A model generated the notes under the pieces. That model worked only from the letters and a program-made list of their open reading frames with translations. It searched no databases and was not told the DNA's origin. From NCBI GenBank assembly GCA_034359265.1, contig CP136893.1, positions 26,606,001 through 26,670,000 of the forward strand: a stretch of 64,000 nucleotides of DNA, given 5' to 3'. This DNA comes from Canna indica (lineage: Eukaryota; Streptophyta; Magnoliopsida; Zingiberales; Cannaceae). The position numbers and the translations under genes were made by a program. Each line of letters begins with the position of its first letter. Positions within the stretch are counted from its first letter, which is position 1. Of the stretch, positions 46,369 through 56,789 are shown piece after piece.

Positions 46369-47256
46369 TTATTGGCCTAAGGTTTTCAACATTGGTCTTA
46401 ATCTCGGTTTTGATGATAACAAACATGAAACTAATAATTTTATGGAGAAATATTTTCAGGTTCCATATCGGGTAGTGCACGACGTCCCCGATCGAAAAAA
46501 TTGAAGAAATCAGATAAATCAGCAATGACGCTCGGGATTCTTCGGGAAGTTAAAGTTTAGATCTAGCGTGTCTAGTTTATATTGTAAATCCTCATGATGA
46601 TGCATAAGAATCCAAAAACCAAACCCAAACCCCAAAATATGAAAAACCGGCAAAGTAGAAAATGACCCTGGAATTCACTAAGCCTAGGGAGCTCCTTGGA
46701 GGGCTATATGACATGGATATTTTTTTGACACAAAAAATGTCAGTAATTGTTCCTTTGGTAAAAACTAGATAACGAGATATTTTAAAGAAATTTTTGGAAG
46801 CCTTTAGCATTCCTATATTTGACCAAGGAGATTAGAAAATTTTCGTTTTTCAAAAATTTGTACTAGACCCCAAAAACTAGAATTTGATTTTTAAGGATTT
46901 TAATTTTTTAGATATTTTTATTGAATCCAAATGGGGGGTAATCCTTATATAACATTTATGTTTTAAAGTGATATTAACTTAAAGTTAGTAAATGTTATAT
47001 AAGTAGATTTAGTGAAGACGGAACTCAGAAAAGAGCAAATAAGGAGAAAAACTAGCCTAAGCAGTCTGCCCTGCCCAGGTTCGATCGATCGAATAGTCGA
47101 CCGGTGGTATTTTGGTTGACCGGTCGACTGAACGTTGCATAGAATGGGCAGAATGCCTTCGATCGATCGATCGGTCGATCGACAAGCGATCGGGCATCGC
47201 CAACGGGCAAAAATCAGCCCGTTGGGAGAGCTATTTTGGCTCTCTCTCTTTGGGGC

Positions 47257-47266
47257 TTATATATAC
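47257..47266 (+). promoter_or_regulatory. LTR TATA box
   Basis: TTATATATAC downstream of the TCGATCGATCGG cluster, before CTAGCCCTTAAGTG, aligned with 41617-41627. Confidence 0.6.
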
Positions 47267-47691
47267 TAGCCCTTAAGTGTCTTCCTCCATGATCTTGACC
47301 TTCATTGAGCCATTCTTGATCATTCCTAAAGATTTCTTTGAGCCATCTTTGCAAGAACTCTAGTTTTGATCTCCACTCATTGATTTAGCTTTCAAGCTTC
47401 ACTGATTCATCATCTTGAGGCATCAAGAGGACTAGGGAGTTTTTTTTGGAGCTAAGTATTTGTTGTTTGATTTATTGCTCCATTAGTTGTTGTATTTTGA
47501 TGTTTATTTCATTGTATTAAATCTTGAGTAAACCTAGGTTGCTAGGTTTGATTGAGTTGGTGATTGCCTTGGTGTTAAGGCTTAAATCCACCATTGTAAA
47601 CTTAGTTTACTAGGATTAGTTGAGTTGTCCCTTAGGTTGAGGTGGGAGAGTGCTCTTGGTAGGAAGGCGGGATACTTCCGGGTGTGAAAGT

Positions 47692-49486
47692 TTTTGGCTT
47701 AAGGTTTTCAACCTTGGTCTTAATCTCGGTTTTGATGATAACAAACATTGAACTAATATTTCTTTGAGAAATCTTTCAGATACCATATCGATTAGCGCAC
47801 GACGTCCGCAATCGAAAAAATCGAAGAAATCGAAGAAATCAAGAAATCGGAAGGTCGACGTTGGTCGACGCGCTTGAATTATTCAGGAAGTTAGAGTTTA
47901 GGTTTAGGGTGTCTAGATATGTTGTAAATCCTCTTTATGATGCAAAGAACCCAAAAACCAATCTCAAATCCTAAAACATGAAAACCCGAAAACTGCCTTG
48001 AAAATCACTAAGCCTTTGGAGCTCCTTGGAGGGCTATATTACCTAGATAGTTTTTTGACATAAAAAATGACGGTAATTGTTCCTTGGGTTAAAATTAGAT
48101 AACGAGGTATTTTTTAGGAATTTTTAGAAGCCTTTAGCCTACCCATTCTTGACTCAAAAAATTAGGAAATTTTCGTTTTCGGAAAATTTGTACTAGACCC
48201 CAAAACTAGATTTTGATTCTTAAGAATTTTGATTTTTTAGATATTTTTATTGAATCCAAATGGGGGTAATCCTTATATAACATTTATGTTTTAAAATTAT
48301 TAACTTAATGTTAATAAATGTTATATAAGTAGACTTAGCGAAGACGGAACCCAAACGAGTAGAAAAACCCAAGCAAACTAGCAGTTTGCCCAGTCTGCCC
48401 AGTTTTCGATCAACCGAATGTTGTTAAAAATAGGCAGTAGCTGCTTCGGTCAACCGATCGGTCTACCGAATTGAGGATCGCTGAATCGCGTCTCTGGCTT
48501 TAGGCTTCGGTTGATCGATCGATCGACCGGACCGCGGATGAGAAGAATCGCATCTCATTCGGTCAACCAGACAGAGCGATTAATTCACTTAAAAGCCAGC
48601 GGTCGCTCGAGCGGTCGATCGGTCGGTCGACCAACGATCGATCGATAAGCGATCGAACGGCGGAAACGGCTAGTTTTTCGCCCGTTGAGCCGCCCGTTAC
48701 ATTCCATTTCTTCTTGGCTCTATAAATACCCAAACACAGCATTCCTTAAACAACTTTTTGATCACTCCTAACCACCTTGAGCCATCATTTAATCAATTCT
48801 AAGCTTTCATTGAGTTAATCCTGCGAAAACCCTAGCTTTGATATCTCATCCCTTTGATTGAGCCTTGACTTCATTGATTCACCATCAAAGACATCAAGAG
48901 GAAGCTAGGAAACTTTGTGTGGAGCTAAGTACTTCATTGTTTAATTTATTGCTCCATTTATTGTTGTATTTTATTATTTATTTCATTGGATTTAAGCTTA
49001 TAGGAAGACCTAGTGTTAGGTCTTTTGTGTAAGTGGTTATCTCGGTGAAGAAGGTGTAAAGCCACTTGTGTAAACATTGTTTACTAGGATTTGTTGAGTT
49101 GTCACTTAGGATTGAGGTGGAAGAGTGCTCTCGGTAAGAAGGCAGAGACTTTCGGATGTGGAAGTGCCTTAGGTTGAGAGTGAGACTCGTCGAGTCAAAG
49201 TCCTATGTGCAAGGGAATCAATTTAATCTAGTAAACTTAGTTTGAAAATTCTAAGCGATGTGCTTTGGTAGTAAAGTATGCATTGGGGCCGAACCACTAT
49301 AAATCTCTGTGTTAGCATTGTTATCTTTTTTTGTGCTTAATTAATTTATTTTTGCTTCCGCATCTAATCGATAAATTGCGATTTGCCTAAATAACTTAAG
49401 AAATAATTAAAACCGAAATTAGACAAATAGATTTAGTTAACACACTATTCAACCCCCCCCCCTCTTGTGTGTCATTTCACCCAACA
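47692..49486 (+). mobile_element. Nested solo Copia-type LTR
   Basis: From TTTTGGCTTAAGGTTTTC (TG start altered) to TTTCACCCAACA; about 1795 bp. Contains all LTR landmarks: GATGATAACAAAC, the palindrome cluster at 48410-48650, TATAAATA at 48721 and the terminal CCCCCCTCTTGTGTGTCATTTC. It splits the 3' LTR of the gag-only element. A clean 5-bp duplication is not visible (AAAGT against ATGCA). Confidence 0.85.
48721..48728 (+). promoter_or_regulatory. LTR TATA box
   Basis: TATAAATA, about 70 bp after the palindrome cluster of the nested LTR. Confidence 0.55.
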
Positions 49487-49565
49487 ATGCATTCGGTTTG
49501 AGAGCTGAGACTTTCTGGTTGTAAAGTCTTCTTTGTAAGGGAAACAATAAAATTTAGTAAACTTA

Positions 49566-50270
49566 GGCATCGTTTGGTTGACACAACTTCCTGCAGGAAG
49601 TTGTACTTTCCACGAAGTAGTCAAAATATCTCTTGTTTGGTTGACACACTTCCTGCATTTTGCAGGAAGTACAACTTCCTCAGCAAATGTAACTTTCTGC
49701 AAAACACAGGAAGTAAGTTACCTAGGGTTACCAAGGTAAGTTGCACTTCCTGCATTGTAATTGAAAGAAAAAGTCAATATTAGCCACACATTTGCATTAA
49801 ATGCAAAATTTATAATTTATATTGTCAACATTATGAGATTAAATAATCTTTGAATTCTCGACATATTTATTTTATTTTAATCTATTTTTAGTAAAATATA
49901 TAATTTTTCATATTAATTATAAATAATATTTTTTATATAATAAAATATATATTATATTAATTATATAATAAAATATATATTATATTAATTATATATGAAA
50001 AATATTATATTATATTTTACATATATATGTTACAATATTTATTTGCAAATAAAATTTATTTTTTATATATACTAACACATATAAATTAAAATATTAATTT
50101 ATAAAAAGAAGAGTATATTGATCATTTCATATGTACTTCCTAGGAAGTACTCATGTCAACCAAACATATTGTAGGTATGAAGTTACATTTCCTATGAATT
50201 AACTTTTTATCAATCAAATACTTTTTAGGTACTTCCCAAGAAATACACGTGAGAAGTTAATTCACGTGAA
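49566..50270. mobile_element. Harbinger-like palindromic element, 3' end uncertain
   Basis: Starts GGCATCGTTTGGTTGACAC after TTA, the PIF/Harbinger target trinucleotide. The repeats TTTGGTTGACAC.ACTTCCTGCA (49571, 49637) reappear inverted near 50127-50165 (GAAGTACTCATGTCAACCAAAC). The middle (49790-50100) is AT-rich. No matching right terminus or second TTA is identified, and the LTR it sits in does not resume. Confidence 0.5.
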
Positions 50271-50940
50271 TTACAACGTGCTATTTTCTGTGATTATATT
50301 TGTGCCTGTATGTCCTTTGCATCACTGTGATTACAATGTGCTATTTTCAATTGATGAGAAGCTTGCAAGTATTTAATTAGAATGTTGCCACAAATATAAC
50401 CACATCTCTCAAGCACATCAATACACAACTCAACTTTTAAGCAGTTTGATGATGTGCCTGTATGACCTGTTTGTCTCATAATATTTGACATATTTTCAGG
50501 TATTGGAGGTATAGATTCAATTATATGGTTTCATATTGCACCATTTATGTTGTAATAGTGTCATCCAACTGCCTGAGTCACATTGTTGTTAATGTTTAGA
50601 AATAGACACGGGTTGTTTAATTCTTTCTTCTTGGGCAACAAATGACAATGCTTAGAAGTTTGAGTATTGCAGTCGATTCGATGTGATGAAACTTCTAACT
50701 TACAAAATGAAGATCCTATGCAATCGGAGCACCAATCTCAATTTTATGATCGATGGTCAAACCAATGAAAGAGAAAGTCAACCTCATGTTAGCATGGATA
50801 TTTCAAGTACGTGTTGAATACCAGCAAACAAGTGACTTATTCATTGTTTATGGCATAATATGAAGAATATTGATGTAAATTTGTTACATTCTTAATTTCA
50901 TTTTACTTTTCCTTTATAATTACTTGAAAGATTCAATTGT
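50271..50940. other. Unassigned sequence between Harbinger-like element and transposase fragment
   Basis: No supported gene. The minus-strand open frame at 50294-50491 has no recognised domain. A likely upstream exon or intron of the transposase-like fragment ends with TTTTGTAG at about 50957. Confidence 0.3.
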
Positions 50941-50957
50941 TTGATTTCTTTTGTAGT

Positions 50958-53658
50958 CAAAATTTTAATTTGTGTCATCTTCAAATGATAATACAAAGAA
51001 GTGGGTCATGAGAAAAATGAAAGACCAATGGAGGTATTGAAAGTCTAATTTGATGTCTAGAGGTTTTGCTGGTAGCCTCACTAAGGAGGAAATGTATTAT
51101 GCCTAAAAATTCAAAAATAATATTTTATTCCTTAGCGGGGGACCGTGGGCCCGAATTAGCACAGATTGGCAGAAAGCTCCGAGATGAAACCCGGGTAAGT
51201 TTTTTTACGAGAAAAAATTAGGAAAATTTTATATAATTTATCTCTGTGATTTAGCATGCTAGGATGATAGAGGGTCTCGAGACGAATTTAGTGATTCAAT
51301 CAGAACTCGAATCGGAGTTAGAACGGGTTAGATATGGACTGTTTAAGTTAGATAACTAAACTATGAGCATTTTGATCATTTGGACCCAAACAGGGTCCAT
51401 AAAAAAGACCAAGTGGCACACGACTATAGGTTTAGCCACACGCCACCCTAGGATGGGAGAGAGAGGAGGCGCCTCCCCTTTGGTGAGGAGGAGAAGATGA
51501 TTCGAGGTCGAAATCCGCAAGTTCGTCGGTGCTAATCGGAGGAGGATCCCTACAATCTTCTTGCCTCTCGTTTTCCTCGAAAAAGGTGAGTGAATTTGTA
51601 TTCTTTTTCCCTGTTTTCCTCAAATTCATGCTGCCCCTATGTCATGGGGATTTGTGGAATTTTAGCTCATTTTATTCGTATCGTTTTGAAGATTTATGTC
51701 GAGGATTTTGTAATCGATCTCGTGTTTTCGTCGGATCAAATTTTAGGGGTATTCTTGGCCGCCCAACCCATGCTGTGCCGCCCTCCTTCTTGGCTCAATT
51801 CTTTATGGTTTCTTGATGAATTCTTGTGGAATTCTTGGGGGTTGTTGAGGGATCTTGGCTCTTGTTTGGAGTCTTGAAGAAAGATAGAATTTTGGGGATG
51901 AACTAGGTGTGCCACCCCCTTCCCTTAGGGATTTTGAGACCCTAGGGTGGCCGGCCACCCAAAGATCCAAGTTTTTATGATTCCTAACAGGTTTTTGCAT
52001 CTAGGAATTAAACTTTAGGGCATTAATAAATTATTCCTAATGATTTACAAGTTGTAGGAAACTACACCTAGGGACTTAGGACCTTAGGGACACTAGAAAC
52101 ACTAGAACCCTAAACTAAACTTCGGAGGGGCCGACCTTGAGTTTCCTAGGGGGGACGAACCCTCCCTACCCATAGAGCACTCTGGTGGGAAGGTAGGCCA
52201 AACCTAAGGTACTCGGATAGGGTCCTTAAGGACGAGTTTACTTGTGTAGGATCGCTAGGATTCAATACCTTATTTTTAGGGCAGCTTGTGTATGCTTTGT
52301 GTTCACTTTTTTGTTATGCTTTTGGACATGATATGCTACTATTATACGCTGTGATTTTGTGTTAATCATAAATATATGGCTTGCGTGGTTGTGATTTATA
52401 ACAAGTGGGTGCAAAGATTGAGGTATGCCCTAGACATACCCTTTACTACTTGTTATTACCATATGTTGTTATGTTATACATACTTATATGCGTGGTGTTG
52501 TGATGTGCTTGTTACATTTCCCGGAATGTCCGCTGGTGAGGGGAGGGTATGACCCAAATAGACAATGTTGTGCCATATTTCGGAAGTCTGACTAGTGAGG
52601 GGAGATCATACCCCAAAGAGACTGCTCGGAGACCCGACCGATGACAGGAACGTATGGCCCAAAGAAACGGTTCGAAAGAGCCAGCGTCGGTGAGGGGAGA
52701 GCATGTCCCAAAGAGACGACACTGTGCTGGGTGGTAGCTCGGCGGCCACACCGTCTACCTACCCTATGTGGCTGAGGGCCGACAGGCCTGGAGAGGACCA
52801 TGTGGATGCGGCATGCATGCTTTGTGGTGTATATCTGTGGATATGTTATTTCTTGGTGGTGATGCTATTTACTAGTTATGTTGAGCATTGATATGTTCCT
52901 ATTTACTAGTTATGTAAGCATTGATATGACTCTATTTACTCGTTTTGTTTATCATTGAGATGATGTCATTTCTGATAACATACTTATAGTAATGAACATG
53001 CTTATTAGATGACATGATTCTACTAATTGATATATTTATATTCATAGCATGATGATGATGATGATGTGGTAAAATTGAGGACTGATCTACTCACTACGTC
53101 CTAGTTGGACATACCCCTCATTTCTTTTGTTTTGCAACACTCGAGTTAGGTTAGCGAGGTACTGGGGTGCAGTAGCGCGGCTGGTGGCGGCAGGGCAGCG
53201 GGTCTCGTGACATGTCGTGGTCGTGCGAGGTGAGGATACCGAGTCTTTATTTCTATTTGAGTCGTTGAATCATGTAGACTCGGGTTTTATTCCGCATTTA
53301 TGCTTACTTTATCTATCTTGGTTTATTTATTGAACCTTATTTCCTAAAAATAACTTGTTCAGTGTTTTTGTTTTATTTTATTTATTTAGAATCTGATTTG
53401 GTATGATTTAGTATGTGGTGTTATTTCTAGTGTTTTAAAAGGTTTATAAATATTATTTCATTATTCAGGTTATTGTGTGTGAGTTGTATTTGTGTTGGGT
53501 TAGGCTTCGGGGTACGTGGCGTACCCTGGCCGATCACACTGGTTTTGGGGTGTGACAAAATTCTTGTGAAAATGCTTAATGATCGTGTTAACAAAGATCA
53601 ATACAAGAATCCTCTACGATACTGGTCCACTGATAAAGCCGAGATATGGGACCTTTGA
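50958..53658 (+). pseudogene. Plant transposase (TNPA / transposase-24-like) fragment, split by an LTR
   Basis: The left part (to 51092) encodes NTKKWVMRKMKDQWRY, then a TGA, then KSNLMSRGFAGSLTKEE. The right part (53558-53658) continues ILVKMLNDRVNKDQYKNPLR YWSTDKAEIWDL and stops at TGA. Joined, the frame passes from LTKEE to ILVKML, so the LTR entered an open frame. The layout (W-R-x-x-K-S-x-L ... DQ-x(6-7)-YW-x2-DKA) is typical of plant En/Spm accessory or PTTA-type proteins. The upstream domains are not found. Family assignment rests on pattern only. Confidence 0.5.
51093..53557 (+). mobile_element. Gypsy-type solo LTR within the transposase fragment
   Basis: From TGTATTATGCC to TTTGGGGTGTGACA; 2465 bp. 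Shares with the 9017 LTR the GGTGAGGGGA...CCCAAA.AGAC repeats (52535-52720), CTACTCACTACGTCCTAGTT (53088) and GTCTCGTGACATGTCGTGGTCG. The flanks are GGAAA and AAATT; only AAA is common, so the duplication is eroded. No internal region. Confidence 0.85.
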
Positions 53659-53688
53659 ATAGACTATGATTTTTAATTATTAATGATA

Positions 53689-53951
53689 CACTACAACAAA
53701 TCACCGATTTTTCGATGCCATAGCAGTACAACATTTTGTCGCTTATGTCAGCTGAAATGTGCACATCGACGTCTACAAAGGCGACGAAAGGGAGTGAACA
53801 ATGACGAGAGCCGATTTCAACGTATCGACGCCTGAGCAAGCGTCGATATGTCGGATATTGAGATATCGACGCTTGCGACAAGCGTCATTTTTTAAAAAAA
53901 ATTACATATCGGCCCCACTAACAGGCACCAGTATGGTTTTTATTTATTTTT
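53689..53951 (+). mobile_element. CACTA-like left terminus
   Basis: CACTACAACAAATCACCG at 53689 after ATA, followed by short direct and inverted copies of ATCGACGC/GCGTCGAT (53768-53888). This fits a CACTA terminus and subterminal array of a third family. The partner terminus is not seen in the window; it may have been lost, or lie beyond the next element. Confidence 0.55.
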
Positions 53952-54245
53952 GGGATAATAGACTAAAAAATCACAACGTTTGCAAAAAATTTATGTTCTA
54001 CCCGCTTTTTCAAAATTCACTTGTAAATGTACAACCTTTACATTCGTTGATGCTATCTACCAAATCGTCAAGCATCGTCTCAACTTAGTTGACGTGGAGG
54101 AAAATGGCGATCGCGTGGCTGACGACTTCATATGTGGGTGATGACCCCACCTTTTTTTCTCTCTCTCTTCTCTTCTTCCTCCCAATTGCTACCACCTTTT
54201 TCCTAGTTATCCTTGTCCTCCTCCTCCTCCTCCCATTACAAGCCA

Positions 54246-54650
54246 TCACCGAGGGGCTGGGGCTCGACAGTGTCTACTTGCATGTGAAGCATCCTCTATG
54301 CTCATTCGCAGGGCGTTGGTGATCGAAACCTGGCCACATGGCTGGAGTTCATGATCATCTATGATCTCAACTATGGCGTCCATCTCCATATTAGTCTCCT
54401 TCACTGCATCATTGTTGTTGCTGCTCTCAAAATTTGTCTCCTCTTCTGTACTAATGACTTCATCTTCTACAACGAGCATTGTCTCATTGGCGTGTGGTAT
54501 TTCTTCGACCACGACGCTGTTCTCCGGCGCTGGAGCAGGTGGGAGCCGCGTGGATTGAGCAACACAACATTGGCTCGGCAGAGAGAGCAATTGGAGTGCG
54601 TCGTCCTCCCGGAACTCGCTGAGGCAAACCGAGCATGGAGCGTGAAGCAT
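54246..54650 (-). pseudogene. RING-H2 (ATL-type) ubiquitin ligase fragment
   Basis: The minus-strand frame of 134 residues begins with half a RING-H2 finger, CSVCLSEFREDDALQLL (residues 6-22), the first zinc ligand pair of ATL proteins. The remaining ligands are missing. What follows (VVVEEIPHANETMLVVEDEV, then DDHELQP and VSITNALRMSIEDA) resembles the low-complexity tail of ATL proteins. ATL proteins are membrane-anchored E3 ligases. The transmembrane segment and GLD motif are not present here. It is captured, non-functional cargo of the surrounding element. Confidence 0.6.
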
Positions 54651-54864
54651 GATATGCTAGTTTGGGGTGCTTGAAGTGTGATTTGCTAGTAATCAACTTG
54701 CCATGCATGAAGATGATGTCCTCCAAGTGACATATCTCTGCTTCAGTCCTATGTGGTTTTTAATTTCACTCTATTATTCATCAAAAATAGTGATTTTCTA
54801 TCACTTTTTTATTTTTTAATTTCACTTTCCTATTGAGGCAGGTCGAGTAGAGATTCTTGGTAGG

Positions 54865-55176
54865 TCAAGTACAGGTTCCGCCGGAGAGGGTGACGAGGTC
54901 GGTGGGGTTGAGGTTGAGATGCTTGAGGACGGCGATGAGGATGGTGACATTGGAGGAGGGAGCAGGGAGAAACTTGAGGTAAACAGAATTGCGGGCGGCA
55001 AGAGCGGTGATGTTAGCGCAAGAGATGACTTGCTCGCATGCCTTGTTGATGAGAGTTCGAAGGTCATTGATGGCTTTAAAGGCCGTCGACCAAAGAGTCA
55101 AGTTGTGCGGCCCGTTCTTCTCGCAGGGCCCACTCGTTGACCCGTCGAGCAATATCGATCCATCGCAACCCTGCAC
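54865..55176 (-). pseudogene. Class III peroxidase fragment
   Basis: The minus-strand frame reads QGCDGSILLDGSTSGP near its start, then AFKAINDLRTLINKACEQV, ISCANITALAARNSVYL, LPAPSSNVTILIAVLKHLNL and LVTLSGG. These are the consecutive conserved blocks of secretory plant peroxidases. The distal-histidine block before QGCDGS is absent. The segment between SVYL and LPAPSS (about 25 residues in the family) is deleted. The proximal-histidine motif LSGGH is replaced by LSGGT. The Asp of SCADI is Asn. It is a captured piece, clearly non-functional as a haem peroxidase. Confidence 0.85.
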
Positions 55177-55179
55177 AAA

Positions 55180-55500
55180 GTCCTATCAATCTAAGCATTA
55201 GAGAATATTATTGCATCCACATGAACAACCCGTGAGGATGAAGAAGGGAGGGTCCAGGAAAGCTCTCGAACGAAGTAGTCATGGAAATGAACTCAGAGGA
55301 GGTCGGCGGCAAGGCCGATATCATTCTCACCGGCAATGTCGACTATGGTGGGGGAAGGAGAAGGGTTGGCGGCGATGGTGGGAGAAGGAGAAGGGGAGAA
55401 GCAATGTCGTTGTTAGGGGTGGCGGATTTGAGGCAGCGACAGCGGAGGTGGAGGTGTAGGAGATGGAGAGAAAAAATGGTGGGGTCATCTTAGAGGAAGA
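55180..55500. other. GA-rich spacer of the Pack-MULE-like element
   Basis: Purine-rich simple sequence (GGAGAAGGAGAAGGGG) with overlapping open frames on both strands that reflect composition only. Confidence 0.5.
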
Positions 55501-55724
55501 AGAGAAGAGAGAGAAAAAAAAAAGTGGGGTCATCAGCCACGTATGAAGTCGTCAGTCACGCGAGCGCTATTTTCCTCCACACTAGCTATGTTGAGACGAC
55601 TTGCTTGACAATTTGTTAGATGGCATAAACGGATGTAAATGTTGTGCATTTACAGACGAATTTTAAAAATGCGGGTAGAACATAAAATTTCTACAAACCT
55701 TGTGACTTTTTAGTCTATTATTAA

Positions 55725-56785
55725 AAAAACTATTTCCGCGTGCAGCAAAAATGAGCAGACGCGGAATTGTCACAGAATCAATTCCGCGCCTACTCATTTT
55801 CTATGTGCGGTGTAATTTGAGCTTCCACAAGGCGGCCAGGAGCTTCCATGAGCAAAGCTCCGCAACGCCCCCCTCTAGTTCACGGTGAAGGAGGTGCCCA
55901 CGATGTAAGCCCTGCGGTGCGAACTAACCACGGGCCGCCGGCCACGGGTCCTCGGCCATCTCGGTCACCACGACTGGCCTCTCACCTTCTTCTCTCCTCT
56001 TAAGCCCAGTGGTGTGAACCCACGACGATCTCTGATCTACTCACTACTAGCCTAAGACTGATTCATGGAGGAACAAAACTTTCCGATACCTCCCACTCCA
56101 TGCCAAAAAGATCACACATGCAGAAGATGAAGACACAAGAGGCTTTTATAAGCCCTGGCACGATCATTCCCCTAACAGTCAATCGCTACTTCCCCACTAA
56201 CGGGGCCACAACCATCAGTCAAACAACAAGCACTCGAGTGCCTTGAAAACTGATAATCAAAACTCTAGTTATAATTGCATCCTATATGGATTAATGACAA
56301 AGCATGCTGCGGGCACACTAAAAGACGCCTTCTCGCTCTCTCCGTAACTTCTAGGGTTGCGAAGAAACAATTTCGATACTCACCGAGGTCTCCTATTCAT
56401 CATATCAGGCCGAGGTCCGAAGCTTGGGGGATGTGGACTGGACTAGCACTTTGGGCCCGACCAGATTATGTTTAGCAGCGCCCACACTCATGAACCAAAC
56501 TCATGTCAAGCCAAACACTGCTTAGCCCGGTGGCTTCACCCGGCCATACAAGGACACTTACGTTCTCATTAACTACGAGGGATTCGTCAATTATGAACTC
56601 CAGGATCAGCCTCAACTCATTCCGAGCACATCCCTACGAGATTCCAAGAGGCATTATCGTTAGACATTCCTCATCCTGCACTATATACAGACACGATGCA
56701 CACTAGATACATCTAGATTCCAATTTCTATTTCCCTCACTTGAAATCTTTTCTTACTTGAATCAAAGTGCCTTTTGCAAGTCCCC
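55725..56785. other. Unresolved LTR-like sequence
   Basis: The end (CTTACTTGAATCAAAGTGCCTTTTGCAAGTCCCCC, 56751-56787) resembles the 3' part of LTRs of plant Tat/Athila-type Gypsy elements. 55870-56060 is CG-richer. The open frames at 56275-56475 and 56503-56706 have no recognisable product. Edges and family are not established. Confidence 0.35.
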
Positions 56786-56789
56786 CAGT

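Larger units (their letters stand above)
46370..49567 (+). mobile_element. 3' LTR of the gag-only element, interrupted and truncated
   Basis: Begins TATTGGCCTAAGGTTTTC (TG start mutated to TA). It runs to 47691, is interrupted by another LTR (47692-49486), and resumes at 49487 (TTCGGTTTGAGAGCTGAGAC, compare 42057-42078). It stops at about 49565 where the Harbinger-like sequence starts; the last about 260 bp are missing. Palindrome cluster at 47081-47190, TATA box at 47257. Confidence 0.85.
53952..55724. mobile_element. Pack-MULE-like element with captured gene fragments
   Basis: Inverted arms of about 220 bp: GGGATAATAGACTAAAAA.TCACAA at 53952 pairs with TTGTGACTTTTTAGTCTATTATT ending at 55722. 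The arms include GACGACTTCATA.GTGG and TGGAGGAAAAT.GCG. Between them lie minus-strand fragments of a RING-H2 gene and a class III peroxidase gene and no transposase. Such gene-carrying elements are known as Pack-MULEs. A 9-bp target duplication is not evident, so the family is inferred from the long arms. Confidence 0.75.

Noticed and set aside
46100..46525. 141-residue minus-strand hydrophobic frame that might suggest a membrane or envelope-like protein
   Set aside because: It overlaps the polypurine tract and LTR start on the opposite strand and has no family features; AT-rich chance frame.
54822..55067. Ser/Pro-rich frame
   Set aside because: Shadow frame of the peroxidase fragment.
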